From Pseudomonas neuropathica (lineage in GTDB: Bacteria; Pseudomonadota; Gammaproteobacteria; Pseudomonadales; Pseudomonadaceae): DNA of 64,000 nt. Where the stretch lies: contig NZ_JACOPX010000019.1 of NCBI RefSeq assembly GCF_015461835.1, positions 1 through 64,000 of the forward strand, in the 5' to 3' direction. Shown one piece after another: positions 33,612 to 42,408 of this stretch; position 1 is the first letter of the stretch, and each line of letters opens with the position of its first letter. The notes under the pieces are model-generated. The model worked only from the letters and a program-made list of their open reading frames with translations, had not been told where the DNA came from and ran no database searches. Made by a program: the position numbers and the translations under genes.

Positions 33612-34991
33612 GTGACTGAACTGACTCCACTGCAAAATCTCTGGCTCACCGAGACCGTGCGCCTGCGCGAAGAACACGCAGGCCCATTGGATGATCTGGA
33701 AGCCAACCGACAGGCGCGCACGGCCGGCGGCGATCTGCCGAGCCGCATTCAGCGCCGGGCTTTATGGCTGGCCGAGCGTGACGGGCTGACGGCGGCCCTC
33801 AAACACTGGCTGCAAGGTGCGCGTCTGGCGCTGGTGCTGATGGCGCTACTGGCCTGCGTCACTGGTGCAGGTATGGCATTTTCTGCGCTCGGCGACGGCA
33901 CACGAGCGGTCAATATTTTCTGGGCGCTGGGCACCTTGCTCGGGGTCAATCTGATCCTCCTGCTGAGCTGGGCGCTGGGCCTGCTTTTCGCTGGCGAACA
34001 CGGAGCAGCGCTCGGCCGCCTGTGGCTGTGGCTCAGCGAAAAATTTGCCCGGGACGCCAAAGCCGCGCAATTACCCCCCGCATTACTGGTCTTGCTGCAA
34101 CGCCACAAACTCAATCGCTGGGCGATTGGCACGCTGGTCAATGGCCTGTGGCTGCTGATCATGTTCAGCGCGCTAAGCATGCTGATATTGATGATGGCCA
34201 CTCGGCAATATGACTTCATCTGGGAAAGCACGCTGCTGGGCGCGGACTTCTTCGCGGCACTGACTGATGCGTTGACCGTCATTCCCCATGCGCTGGGCTG
34301 GAGTGCGCCGAGCGTGGACATGATTCGCGTGACGCTGGACACCGATTACAACCGCGTCCTGGTTCGCCAGATGTGGGCGATATGGCTGGTCGGCGCGGTG
34401 CTGATCTATGGCGTGCTACCCCGTCTGCTGCTGATGCTGTTCTGCCGTTGGCGCTGGAAGCGTGGTCGGGATCGCTTGCGTCTGGAGCTGAATCTGCCCG
34501 GCTACGCGCAACTGCGCGAACGTCTGATGCCGACCAGCGAACGCCTCGGCGTCAACGACCCGGAGCCGGCACAATTGCACCGCGTCGAAAGCGCCGTCGG
34601 CGAATTCGCCAGTGAAGGCGCATTGCTGGTGGCCATCGAACTTGACGAACAACGCCCATGGCCGCCCGCGCTGCCAAAGAATGTCAGCAACGCCGGCATC
34701 CTCGACAGCCGCGAATCACGCCACAAACTCCTCGAACAACTCAGCCGCTTCCCGCCGGCACGTCTGGCGATTGCCTGCGACCCACGGCGTTCACCGGATC
34801 GCGGCAGCCTCGCCTTGATCGCTGAACTGGCGCGTAGCGCGGGCGAGACTCGCGTCTGGCTGCTGCAAGCACCGCCCGGTGAAGCGCTGGATGCCGAGCG
34901 CCTCGGCGACTGGCACATCGCGCTGCAACAGCTGGATCTGCAGTTTGCCGATTGCGCACCGTTGAACTGGCTGGAGAGTGGCCATGACTGA
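33612..34991 (+). CDS. DUF2868 membrane protein
   Basis: A 459-residue protein starting at a GTG. It has several membrane helices in residues 75-275 (LALVLMALLACVTGAGMAFSAL, LLGVNLILLLSWALGLLF, GTLVNGLWLLIMFSALSMLIL, VGAVLIYGVLPRLLLMLF) and a soluble C-terminal domain of about 180 residues. It overlaps the GTPase gene by eight bases. The DUF2868/DUF3482 pair is conserved in proteobacteria and probably forms a membrane-bound GTPase system of unknown purpose. Confidence 0.88.
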   Translation: MTELTPLQNLWLTETVRLREEHAGPLDDLEANRQARTAGGDLPSRIQRRALWLAERDGLTAALKHWLQGARLALVLMALLACVTGAGMAFSALGDGTRAVNIFWALGTLLGVNLILLLSWALGLLFAGEHGAALGRLWLWLSEKFARDAKAAQLPPALLVLLQRHKLNRWAIGTLVNGLWLLIMFSALSMLILMMATRQYDFIWESTLLGADFFAALTDALTVIPHALGWSAPSVDMIRVTLDTDYNRVLVRQMWAIWLVGAVLIYGVLPRLLLMLFCRWRWKRGRDRLRLELNLPGYAQLRERLMPTSERLGVNDPEPAQLHRVESAVGEFASEGALLVAIELDEQRPWPPALPKNVSNAGILDSRESRHKLLEQLSRFPPARLAIACDPRRSPDRGSLALIAELARSAGETRVWLLQAPPGEALDAERLGDWHIALQQLDLQFADCAPLNWLESGHD

Positions 34992-36369
34992 TGCCTGGAA
35001 AGCGCCGCTGAAACTCGCGGTAGTCGGCCACACCAACGTCGGCAAAACCTCGCTGCTACGCACGCTGACCCGCGATGTCGGCTTCGGCGAAGTCTCCCAT
35101 CGCCCGAGTACCACGCGGCATGTCGAAGGTGCGCGGTTGTCGGTGGACGGCGAGCCGTTGCTCGATCTCTACGACACGCCAGGGCTGGAAGATGCCATCG
35201 CTCTGCTCGACTTCCTCGAACGACTGGAGCGGCCCGGCGAACGCCTCGATGGCCCGGCGCGGCTGGCGCGGTTTCTCGACGGCAGCGAAGCGCGCCAGCG
35301 TTTCGAGCAGGAGGCGAAAGTGCTACGGCAACTGCTCGCCTCCGACGCCGGTTTGTATGTGATCGACGCCCGCGAACCGGTGTTGGCCAAGTATCGCGAT
35401 GAGCTGGAAGTACTCGCCAGTTGCGGCAAACCGCTGCTGCCGGTACTGAATTTTGTCAGCAGCGCCAACCATCGCGAGCCAGATTGGCGTGAAGCGCTGG
35501 CGCGGCTTGGGCTGCATGCGCTGGTGCGTTTCGACAGCGTGGCGCCGCCGGAGGATGGCGAGCGGCGGCTGTATGAAAGCCTCGCGCTGCTACTGGAAAA
35601 TGCCCGACCGCAACTGGAACGCTTGATTGCTGATCAACAGGCTCAGCGCCTCGCGCGTCAGCAAAGTGCGGCGCGATTGATTGCTGAATTGTTGATCGAC
35701 TGTGCCGCGTGCCGGCGCAGTGTGGTCAGCGACGTTGAGCAGGAACAGCAAGCGATCAGCGAGCTGCGCAAGGCTGTGCGCCAGCGTGAGCAGAAGTGTG
35801 TTGAGGCGCTGCTCAAGCTGTATGCGTTCCGCCCGCAAGATGCGGCGGCGAGTGATTTGCCGCTGCTGGATGGGCGCTGGGGCGATGACTTGTTCAATCC
35901 GGAAACCTTGAAGCAACTCGGCGTGCGCGTGGGTGGCGGCATTGCTGCCGGTGCGGCGGCAGGGGCTGGTGTGGATTTGCTGGTCGGCGGGATTACCCTT
36001 GGCGCGGCGGCGCTGGCGGGTGCAATTGCCGGTGGTGCGCTACAAACGGCGCGCAGTTATGGCAGCCGGTTGCTGGGCAAGATCAAAGGGCAACGCGAGC
36101 TGACAGTGAATGACGGGGTGTTGCGGCTGCTGGCGTTGCGTCAGCGGCAGTTGGTGTTGGCGCTGGATCAGCGTGGGCATGCGGCGATGGATGCGGTTCA
36201 GGTGGCAACGCCGCAAGATAAAACCTGGCGTGAGGGCAAGTTGCCTGAAGCGCTGAACAAGGCGCGGGCGCATCCGCAGTGGTCGTCGCTCAATCCGCAG
36301 GCGAAATTGAATCAAGCGGAAAGGCAGGAGCAGATTGAGGCGTTGGTTGATCGGGTGCTTGAGCTTTAG
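34984..36369 (+). CDS. Era-like GTPase with C-terminal DUF3482 domain
   Basis: A 461-residue protein. The N-terminal GTPase has GHTNVGKTSLLRTL (G1), a T in SHRPSTTRHVEG (G2), and DTPGLED (G3). The central part is coiled and basic. The C-terminal DUF3482 region contains a glycine/alanine-rich hydrophobic hairpin (GGGIAAGAAAGAGVDLLVGG, then ALAGAIAGGALQ) that could insert in the membrane. Translation is coupled to the DUF2868 gene. Function unknown; the paired layout suggests that the GTPase regulates or assembles with the membrane partner. Confidence 0.88.
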   Translation: MTDAWKAPLKLAVVGHTNVGKTSLLRTLTRDVGFGEVSHRPSTTRHVEGARLSVDGEPLLDLYDTPGLEDAIALLDFLERLERPGERLDGPARLARFLDGSEARQRFEQEAKVLRQLLASDAGLYVIDAREPVLAKYRDELEVLASCGKPLLPVLNFVSSANHREPDWREALARLGLHALVRFDSVAPPEDGERRLYESLALLLENARPQLERLIADQQAQRLARQQSAARLIAELLIDCAACRRSVVSDVEQEQQAISELRKAVRQREQKCVEALLKLYAFRPQDAAASDLPLLDGRWGDDLFNPETLKQLGVRVGGGIAAGAAAGAGVDLLVGGITLGAAALAGAIAGGALQTARSYGSRLLGKIKGQRELTVNDGVLRLLALRQRQLVLALDQRGHAAMDAVQVATPQDKTWREGKLPEALNKARAHPQWSSLNPQAKLNQAERQEQIEALVDRVLEL

Positions 36370-36378
36370 ATCGCTACC

Positions 36379-36534
36379 CCCTCACCCCAGCCCTCTCCCC
36401 CAAGGGGTAGAGGGGGAAGGGAGCAGATCTCCAGGCTTTTCAAACCTGAGTTCGACTGGATATTTCAGGTCGGCGTATGACAGAAGATCACTCGGTCGGC
36501 CCCCTCTCCCTCCGGGAGAGGGCTGGGGTGAGGG
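36379..36534. mobile_element. MITE-like element with 20-bp perfect terminal inverted repeats
   Basis: The ends are CCCTCACCCCAGCCCTCTCC and GGAGAGGGCTGGGGTGAGGG, perfect complements 156 bp apart. The inside contains ATTTCAGGTCGGCG, shared with related elements at 49841 and 63868. No coding capacity. It sits between the converging GTPase and HD-oxygenase genes. Confidence 0.75.
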
Positions 36535-36540
36535 TTGCAA

Positions 36541-37101
36541 TCACCCGGCCGACAACAAAACTTCAGCCTTACGCTTGAGCACCGCCAGATCAATCACCGG
36601 CACCGCCCTCTCCTTCGCCAACTCATCCCACTGCCGCATCCGCAGGCTGACCGCACACAACGGATCCCGCGCAAACGCATCCGCCTCAGCCTCGGTCATC
36701 ACCCCGCCCTGATATTCCAGGGTCCGCCGACTCGCCTCACTCAAGCGTTCGTAATACCCCGGCTCACGCAACGTCAAATACCGCTTGGCCTGCACGTGAT
36801 ATTCCACCAACCGCGCCATACGCTCGCTGAACCCGGCCTCACGCAAATAATCCGCACCCAGTCGCTCATGACTGACCACGCCATACCCGCCCATGTTCTC
36901 CGCCCCCTCGGCACACAAATGGCCGATGTCATGGAAGAACGCCGCGAGCACCACTTCATCATCGAAGCCTTCGGCCATCGCCAGCTCGGCAGCCTGGGAC
37001 ATGTGCTCGATCTGCGACACCGGCTCGCCGATGTAATCGCTAGTGCCAAAGCGTTCATACAACCCGAACACCCGGGCGACGACTTGCCCGTGACCTGTCA
37101 T
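36541..37101 (-). CDS. PhnZ-like HD-domain diiron oxygenase (phosphonate cleavage)
   Basis: A 186-residue HD-fold protein. The segment DYIGEPVSQIEHMSQAAEL contains the Tyr and Glu that in PhnZ gate the second iron and hold the substrate, followed by the HD pair FFHDIGHL and the later histidines HERLGADYL and EYHVQAKRYL. PhnZ cleaves (R)-1-hydroxy-2-aminoethylphosphonate oxidatively to glycine and phosphate. The ATG at 37101 shares a base with the FAD-enzyme stop (TGATG). The hydroxylase PhnY that normally makes the substrate is not in the window, so either it is encoded elsewhere or this branch has another substrate. Confidence 0.85.
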   Translation of the reverse strand: MTGHGQVVARVFGLYERFGTSDYIGEPVSQIEHMSQAAELAMAEGFDDEVVLAAFFHDIGHLCAEGAENMGGYGVVSHERLGADYLREAGFSERMARLVEYHVQAKRYLTLREPGYYERLSEASRRTLEYQGGVMTEAEADAFARDPLCAVSLRMRQWDELAKERAVPVIDLAVLKRKAEVLLSAG

Positions 37102-38234
37102 CAAGCTTCCTCCAGCAACTGCGCGATATTGCGCTCAGCCAACGCCGGGCCGACGCTCATGCCGACGCCGGTGTGCATCAGCGCCACACTTAGCCCCGCT
37201 GCCGGGCGCAGGAACGAGAACGGCCCCGGCCCCCGGGAACCATAGACGCCCTGCCAGCGCTCGACCACTTGCACCTTGCAGCCCAGCGTCTGCTCGGCCA
37301 GTTCGAGCATCCAGTTGTCCACTTGCTCGGCGTTGAACGGGGAAGGATCGCTGCCGTAATGGTGCGAGTCGCCGATGATCAGTTCGCCGTAAGGCGTCGG
37401 GCTGATCAGCAGGTGGATGCCGTTGTCGTGCAGGTGCGGTTGCTCACGGAGGATTTGCGCCTGCACCGCCGCCGCTTCCGGCAGATCGGCGAAGGCGCCG
37501 TAGTGCACGCAGCTGAGGCCGGTGAGCAAGGCGTGTTGCAGATTCAGGTTGATCTGCGGTTTGGCGCGGAGCATTTGCAGACGGCAGATTTGCGGGTCGA
37601 GTGCGGCAATCGGCTCGGCCAGCAAAGTCTGATAATCGTGGCCGGAGCAGACGATAATCTGCTTCGCCGTGAAACTGCCGACGGTGCTGCGCAGACGTCC
37701 CGGTTCGACATCGCGCACCAGCGTGGAGAAATGAAACTCCACACCAAGGTCGCGGTGCAGATAATCGATCAGTGCCGGAATCGCTTCGCGCGAATACAGC
37801 TGTTGATCGTCCATACCGTGCAAGGCGGCACGGTGGTGGCTGAACTGACCGTGATACAGATCGCGCAAGGCAGCGCCGCGCAGCAACTGGATGTTGTAAC
37901 CGTGTTCCACGGCGCGACCGTTGCAGAAGGTTTCGAGCAGGTGTTCTTCGGCTTCGGTTCTTGCGAACAGGTAGGAGCCATTGCGCTTGATTTGCAGGCC
38001 GGCGAGTTGCGCCCAATCGCCCCAGATGTCGCGGCTGGCCTTGGCCAGTTCGAGCATGGTGCCCGGTGGCTGGCCGGTGACCAGCGCCTGGCCGAAGTTG
38101 CGCACCGAGGCGCCAAGGGGCGTGGCGGTACGTTCGAAGACGGCGACCTTGAGGCCGCGTTTGGCAGCGGCGTAGGCGTGCGATAAGCCGAGAATGCCGG
38201 CGCCGACGATCAGCAGGTCTTTGTGTTGTGTCAT
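37101..38234 (-). CDS. FAD-dependent oxidoreductase of the phosphonate cluster
   Basis: A 377-residue DAO-type flavoprotein. The FAD motif is DLLIVGAGILGLSHAYAAAKRG at the N terminus, and the C terminus has the usual GLSVALMHTGVGMSVGPALAE. It belongs to the TIGR03364-like group found with 2-aminoethylphosphonate transporters. Such enzymes have been proposed to oxidise aminoalkylphosphonates, including N-methyl forms, to phosphonoacetaldehyde. The ATG at 38234 is chosen; another six codons upstream lacks a ribosome binding site. Translation is coupled to the HD oxygenase. Confidence 0.8.
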   Translation of the reverse strand: MTQHKDLLIVGAGILGLSHAYAAAKRGLKVAVFERTATPLGASVRNFGQALVTGQPPGTMLELAKASRDIWGDWAQLAGLQIKRNGSYLFARTEAEEHLLETFCNGRAVEHGYNIQLLRGAALRDLYHGQFSHHRAALHGMDDQQLYSREAIPALIDYLHRDLGVEFHFSTLVRDVEPGRLRSTVGSFTAKQIIVCSGHDYQTLLAEPIAALDPQICRLQMLRAKPQINLNLQHALLTGLSCVHYGAFADLPEAAAVQAQILREQPHLHDNGIHLLISPTPYGELIIGDSHHYGSDPSPFNAEQVDNWMLELAEQTLGCKVQVVERWQGVYGSRGPGPFSFLRPAAGLSVALMHTGVGMSVGPALAERNIAQLLEEA

Positions 38235-38262
38235 CTGGATGCTGTCCTGCATGGGAGACCGC

Positions 38263-38334
38263 TTTCGCGAGCAGGCTCGCTCCTACAGTTGGAATGCGTT
38301 CCCCTGTAGGAGTGAGCCTGCTCGCGATGAGGCC
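38263..38334. repeat. REP pair, GAGCCTGCTCGCGA family (tail to tail)
   Basis: TTCGCGAGCAGGCTCGCTCC then GTAGGAGTGAGCCTGCTCGC, between the binding-protein gene and the FAD-enzyme gene of the phosphonate operon. It could reduce read-through within the operon. Confidence 0.85.
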
Positions 38335-38352
38335 CGGTCAGACTACGAAGAT

Positions 38353-39378
38353 TTACTTGGCAGCCACTTTCTCGGACTTGCCGTCATAACGCTTGCGCCA
38401 CTCGGTCAGGATCTCGTCGCGGTTCTTCGACGCCCAGGCAAAGTCGTTCTTGATCAAGCGCTGCTCGTAATCTGCCGGTAATTCGGTCTGCGGCTTGGCG
38501 ATCCCTGGCTGCGCAAGGACGGCGAAGTTCTCCTTGTACAGATCCATCGCCTCAGCGCTGGCAGAGAAGTCAGCCAGTTTCTTGGCTGCCTCTTCATGCG
38601 GCGTACCTTTGATCACCGCCGTCGCTTCGATCTCCCAACCCAGGCCTTCCTTCGGCAGGATGATGTCCAGCGGCGCGCCCTGACGCTTGAGCTGTACCGC
38701 CGGGTATTCAAAGGAAATACCAATCGGGAACTCGCCCGCCGCTGCCAGTTTGCAAGGCTTGGAACCGGAGTGAACGTACTGCCCGATGTTCTGGTGCAGA
38801 CCGTCCATGTAGGCCCAGCCCTGCTTCTCGCCGAAGGTTTGCAGCCAGGCGCTGACGTCAAGGAAACCGGTGCCGGACGACGCCGGATTCGGCATGACGA
38901 TCTTGCCCTTGTACTCAGGTTTGGTCAGGTCCTGCCAGCTCACGGGCTTGGTCAGGCCCTGCTTCTCGGCCTCGACGGTGTTGAAGCAAATGGTCGCGGC
39001 CCAGACATCCATGCCGACCCAGGCTGGCGGGTTGGCGGCGTCGCGGTAGTTCGCGCCGATCTTGCCGAGGTCCTTTGGTGCGTAGCTCTGCAACATGCCT
39101 TGCTGATCGAGGATCGCCAGGCTCGAAGCCGCGAGGCCCCACACCGCATCAGCCTGCGGACGAGCCTTCTCGGCGAGCAGTTTGGCAGTGATGATCCCGG
39201 TTGAATCGCGCACCCACTTGATTTCGACGTCCGGATTGGCCTTTTCGAACGCTTCCTTGTAGGACTTCAGTTGCTCGGCTTCGAGGGCGGTGTACACCGT
39301 CAACTCGGTTTTTGCCGCGAAGGCATTCAGGCTGAAAGTAGCGAGCACAGCAGCGGCCAGGGCCATAGGCTTGAACAT
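38353..39378 (-). CDS. Phosphonate (2-aminoethylphosphonate-type) ABC transporter, periplasmic binding protein
   Basis: A 341-residue solute-binding protein with a signal peptide (MFKPMALAAAVLATFSLNAFA, cleavage near 22). The mature protein follows the iron/AEP-type SBP pattern: LTVYTALEAEQLKSYKEAFE, IKWVRDSTGIITAKLLAEK, NPASSGTGFLDVSAWLQTFG and GISFEYPAVQLKRQG. The call as an AEP binder rests on the neighbours (two-domain permease, FAD enzyme, PhnZ-like protein); Fe(III)-binding relatives share this fold. Likely cotranscribed with the permease and ATPase upstream. Confidence 0.82.
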   Translation of the reverse strand: MFKPMALAAAVLATFSLNAFAAKTELTVYTALEAEQLKSYKEAFEKANPDVEIKWVRDSTGIITAKLLAEKARPQADAVWGLAASSLAILDQQGMLQSYAPKDLGKIGANYRDAANPPAWVGMDVWAATICFNTVEAEKQGLTKPVSWQDLTKPEYKGKIVMPNPASSGTGFLDVSAWLQTFGEKQGWAYMDGLHQNIGQYVHSGSKPCKLAAAGEFPIGISFEYPAVQLKRQGAPLDIILPKEGLGWEIEATAVIKGTPHEEAAKKLADFSASAEAMDLYKENFAVLAQPGIAKPQTELPADYEQRLIKNDFAWASKNRDEILTEWRKRYDGKSEKVAAK

Positions 39379-39414
39379 GATCGTTTTCCTGTAATGAGTT
39401 GAACGGGGTTGGAA

Positions 39415-41139
39415 TCAGTGACCGGGCGCGGTTTGCCGCCAGGCTTGAGAACGGCGCAGCAAGCCGCGCGAAGCCCACGCCAGCAGCAAGGACACGCCCG
39501 CCGAGGTGAACAGAATCAGGGTCGACATCGCTGCCGCACCGCCAACGTTGCCAGCGTCATCCATGTTCAGCACTGCCACCGCCGCAAGGATGGTGTCGGG
39601 GCTGTAGAGGAAGATCGCCGCCGACACCGTGGTCATCGCCGAGACGAACAGGTAGCGCACGATATCCAGCAGCGCTGGAAGGCAGATCGGTACGGTGACA
39701 CGCAGGTAGTGGCGGTACAGCGGCGCTTTGAGCGACAGCGCGGCGGCTTCGAACTCGGCATCGAGTTGGCGCAGCGCGGTGGTCGCGGTCATTTGTGCGG
39801 TGGTCAGGTAGTGCGCAATCGTGCAGACGATCAGCAGCGTCATCGTCCCGTAGAGCACATGCAGCGGGTTACCCGTGAGGTTGAAGAAGAAGACGTAACC
39901 CAGACCGAGCACCAGCCCCGGCACCGCCATCGGCACAAAACTGAGCATGCGCAGGGCCAGGTTGAGTCCGCGTTGGCTGCGGGTTTTCTCCATCAGGTAA
40001 GCGCCGGTGAAGATCAGCACGCTGCCGATCAGCGCCGTGCCCAACGCCATTTTCAAACTGTTGCTGTAGGCCAGCCAGCCACCGCCAGCAGTTTCGTTGA
40101 ACTGGTAATGATTGAGTGACAGCGACAGGTTGTACGGCCAGAACTTCACCAGCGAGGAAAACACCGCCATGCCGAACACCAGAATCAACGCAGCGCTGAT
40201 CAATAAGACGATCGCCAGATAGCAGCCATCGCGCAGCTTCGACGGCGCCGGTTTGAACACCTGCGCCCGACCGCTCATGGAGTCACCGTGACGGCGGCGC
40301 AGCCACGCATCGACGCCGAAGCTGAACAGTGCCGGCAGCAACAGCACCATGCCGATCAACGCGCCGCGACCAAATTGTTGTTGGCCGACCACGGCTTTGT
40401 AGGCCTCCAGCGCCAGCACTTGATAGTCGCCACCGACCACCACCGGCACGCCGAAATCGGTGATGGTCAGGGTGAACACCAGACAGAACGCGGCGAATAC
40501 TGCTTGCCGAGTGGCCGGCCAGGTGATGCTGCGGAAAGCCTTGGCGGGACTGGCGCCCATGCTCGACGCGGCATCAAACAGACGCGCATCGGCCAGCGAC
40601 AGCGCCGAGAGCAAAATCATCAATGCATGCGGGAAGGTGTAAATCACCTCACCCAGCACAATCCCCCAGAACCCGTAGATGTTGTCCGAGAGCAGGCCGC
40701 GCAACATACCCTGGTTGCCGAACAGATAAACCAGCGCAATCCCCGGCAGCATCGACGGCGCCATCAGCGGCAGCAGGGAAATCCCGCGCCAGATGCCCTT
40801 GGCCGGAATCAGCGTGCGTTGCAACGCATAGGCAAACAGGTAAGCCAGCGGTACGACGATGGCCGCGACGCTGAGGGAAACTTTCAGGCTGTTGCCGAGC
40901 AGCCAGTGGAAATTCTCGCTGGTCACCAGCTCCTTCGCCGCGACCCAGCCACCGCCCTGCCCGGCTTCACTGCTGAAGCCACGCCAGAAGATCGCCAGCA
41001 ACGGCAGCAACACCGCGATACCGAGCAGCACCAGCAAGAGGACTTTGCCGCCGACGACAAAAATGCGATCGCCGATCTCGGCTTTCGAAGTCTGGCGCAC
41101 CTGCTTGTGCGGTAGCGGCAGCGCGAGGTTGCTGTTCAT
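39415..41139 (-). CDS. Phosphonate ABC transporter permease, two fused membrane domains
   Basis: A 574-residue permease with about twelve membrane helices, made of two fused BPD_transp_1 domains. EAA-type loops are visible: FDAASSMGASPAKAFRSITWP in the first half and FEAAALSLKAPLYRHYLRVTVP in the second. The fused form is typical of the putative AEP importers (PhnU-like). Its ATG shares a base with the ATPase stop (TGATG). A longer open frame to 41670 runs antisense-free through the ATPase gene in another frame and is not credible. Confidence 0.88.
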   Translation of the reverse strand: MNSNLALPLPHKQVRQTSKAEIGDRIFVVGGKVLLLVLLGIAVLLPLLAIFWRGFSSEAGQGGGWVAAKELVTSENFHWLLGNSLKVSLSVAAIVVPLAYLFAYALQRTLIPAKGIWRGISLLPLMAPSMLPGIALVYLFGNQGMLRGLLSDNIYGFWGIVLGEVIYTFPHALMILLSALSLADARLFDAASSMGASPAKAFRSITWPATRQAVFAAFCLVFTLTITDFGVPVVVGGDYQVLALEAYKAVVGQQQFGRGALIGMVLLLPALFSFGVDAWLRRRHGDSMSGRAQVFKPAPSKLRDGCYLAIVLLISAALILVFGMAVFSSLVKFWPYNLSLSLNHYQFNETAGGGWLAYSNSLKMALGTALIGSVLIFTGAYLMEKTRSQRGLNLALRMLSFVPMAVPGLVLGLGYVFFFNLTGNPLHVLYGTMTLLIVCTIAHYLTTAQMTATTALRQLDAEFEAAALSLKAPLYRHYLRVTVPICLPALLDIVRYLFVSAMTTVSAAIFLYSPDTILAAVAVLNMDDAGNVGGAAAMSTLILFTSAGVSLLLAWASRGLLRRSQAWRQTAPGH

Positions 41140-42215
41140 CAGGCAAACACCTGCAGGCTGCGCGGCGGCAAGGCGACCATGATTTGCTGGGCGCCGAGGC
41201 GCGGCATGGCTTCCGGGGCGAGTTCGGCGAGCAAGGCGTGGCCAGGCAATTGATCGAGTTCGAAGCTCATGCGACAGCGGTTGCCGAGGAAGGTGATTTC
41301 GCGGACTTTGGCCGGGAACAGGTTTTCTTCGTGCACCGGCGGGTTGACGTTGATCGCTTCCGGGCGGCAGAACAGACGGCCCGAGGCGCCGCTCACACTG
41401 CCATCCGCCAGACGCACATCCATCCCGCCAACCCTGGCGTGGCTGTCGCTGCTGCGCTGGAATGGCAACCAGTTGCCCTGCCCGACGAACTCGGCCACAA
41501 ACGGCGTGGCCGGACGGTTGTAGATTTCCTGCGGGGTGGCGTACTGCTCGACGCGGCCGTTGTTCATCACGGCGATGCGGTCGGCCATCAGCATGGCTTC
41601 GTCCTGATTGTGCGTAACCATCAGGGTGGTGATGCCGAGGTTGCGCTGCAGTTGCCGCAGTTCGGTGCACAGATGCTCGCGGACGCGGGCGTCGAGGGCG
41701 GACATCGGTTCATCGAGCAACAGCAGCGAGGGTGCGGGTGCCAAGGCCCGAGCCAGAGCAACGCGCTGTTGCTGGCCGCCGGACAACTGGCCGGGGTACT
41801 TTTTCTCGCTGCCGGTGAGGCCGACCAGTTCCAGCATCTGGCCGACGCGACGGCGCACTTCATCACGGCCGCTGCCGGCGAGGCCGTAGGCAATATTCGC
41901 TTCGACGGTCAGATTGGGAAACAGCGCGTAGGACTGAAACAGAATCCCATAGTCGCGGGCTTGTGGGGCGAGGTGCGAAACGTCGCGGTCGCCGAGGTAC
42001 AGCTCGCCACTGTCCTGCTTCTCCAGACCGGCGATGCAGCGCAGCAACGTGGTCTTGCCGCAGCCCGACGGGCCAAGCAGGCACACCAGCTCACCGGCGG
42101 CGACGTCGAGGGAGACGTTATCCAGCGCAGTGAACGCGCCGAAGCGTTTCTGCACGCCGCGCACTTTCATGGGGGCGCCGGGGTTGGTCAGGGCAGTTGC
42201 GATGGCAGGATTCAT
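41139..42215 (-). CDS. Phosphonate ABC transporter ATP-binding protein
   Basis: A 358-residue ATPase. It has Walker A GPSGCGKTTLLRC, signature LSGGQQQRVALARA, Walker B LLLLDEPMSALD and a switch His in VTHNQDEAM. A C-terminal TOBE-like domain begins around residue 240. It is the first gene of the transporter-catabolic operon that runs leftward to the HD oxygenase. Its relatives power AEP, polyamine or iron import; AEP is preferred from context. Confidence 0.88.
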   Translation of the reverse strand: MNPAIATALTNPGAPMKVRGVQKRFGAFTALDNVSLDVAAGELVCLLGPSGCGKTTLLRCIAGLEKQDSGELYLGDRDVSHLAPQARDYGILFQSYALFPNLTVEANIAYGLAGSGRDEVRRRVGQMLELVGLTGSEKKYPGQLSGGQQQRVALARALAPAPSLLLLDEPMSALDARVREHLCTELRQLQRNLGITTLMVTHNQDEAMLMADRIAVMNNGRVEQYATPQEIYNRPATPFVAEFVGQGNWLPFQRSSDSHARVGGMDVRLADGSVSGASGRLFCRPEAINVNPPVHEENLFPAKVREITFLGNRCRMSFELDQLPGHALLAELAPEAMPRLGAQQIMVALPPRSLQVFA

Positions 42216-42324
42216 GGACAGACCTCATCAAGCGGATGAGGCCAATCCTAGAGTTGTAATGCGTCCGTCATGTGGCAGTGAGGCAAAAACGGCCGATAGT
42301 GGTATTCGGGGATTTTGGTTGGAA

Positions 42325-42408
42325 GTCAAAAGATCGCAGCCTTCGGCAGCTCCTACACTGGAATGCGTCCCCTGTAGGAGCTGCCGAAGGCTGCGATCTT
42401 TTGATCTT
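42325..42408. repeat. REP pair, GTAGGAGCTGCCGAAGGCTG family (tail to tail)
   Basis: AAGATCGCAGCCTTCGGCAG then GTAGGAGCTGCCGAAGGCTG around about 18 bp, between the LysR gene and the ATPase gene. It touches the LysR stop codon at 42408. Confidence 0.88.

Noticed and set aside
41140..41670. N-terminal extension of the phosphonate permease to 751 codons
   Set aside because: The extension reads through the ATPase gene in another frame; the ATG at 41139 overlaps the ATPase stop and starts a normal permease.
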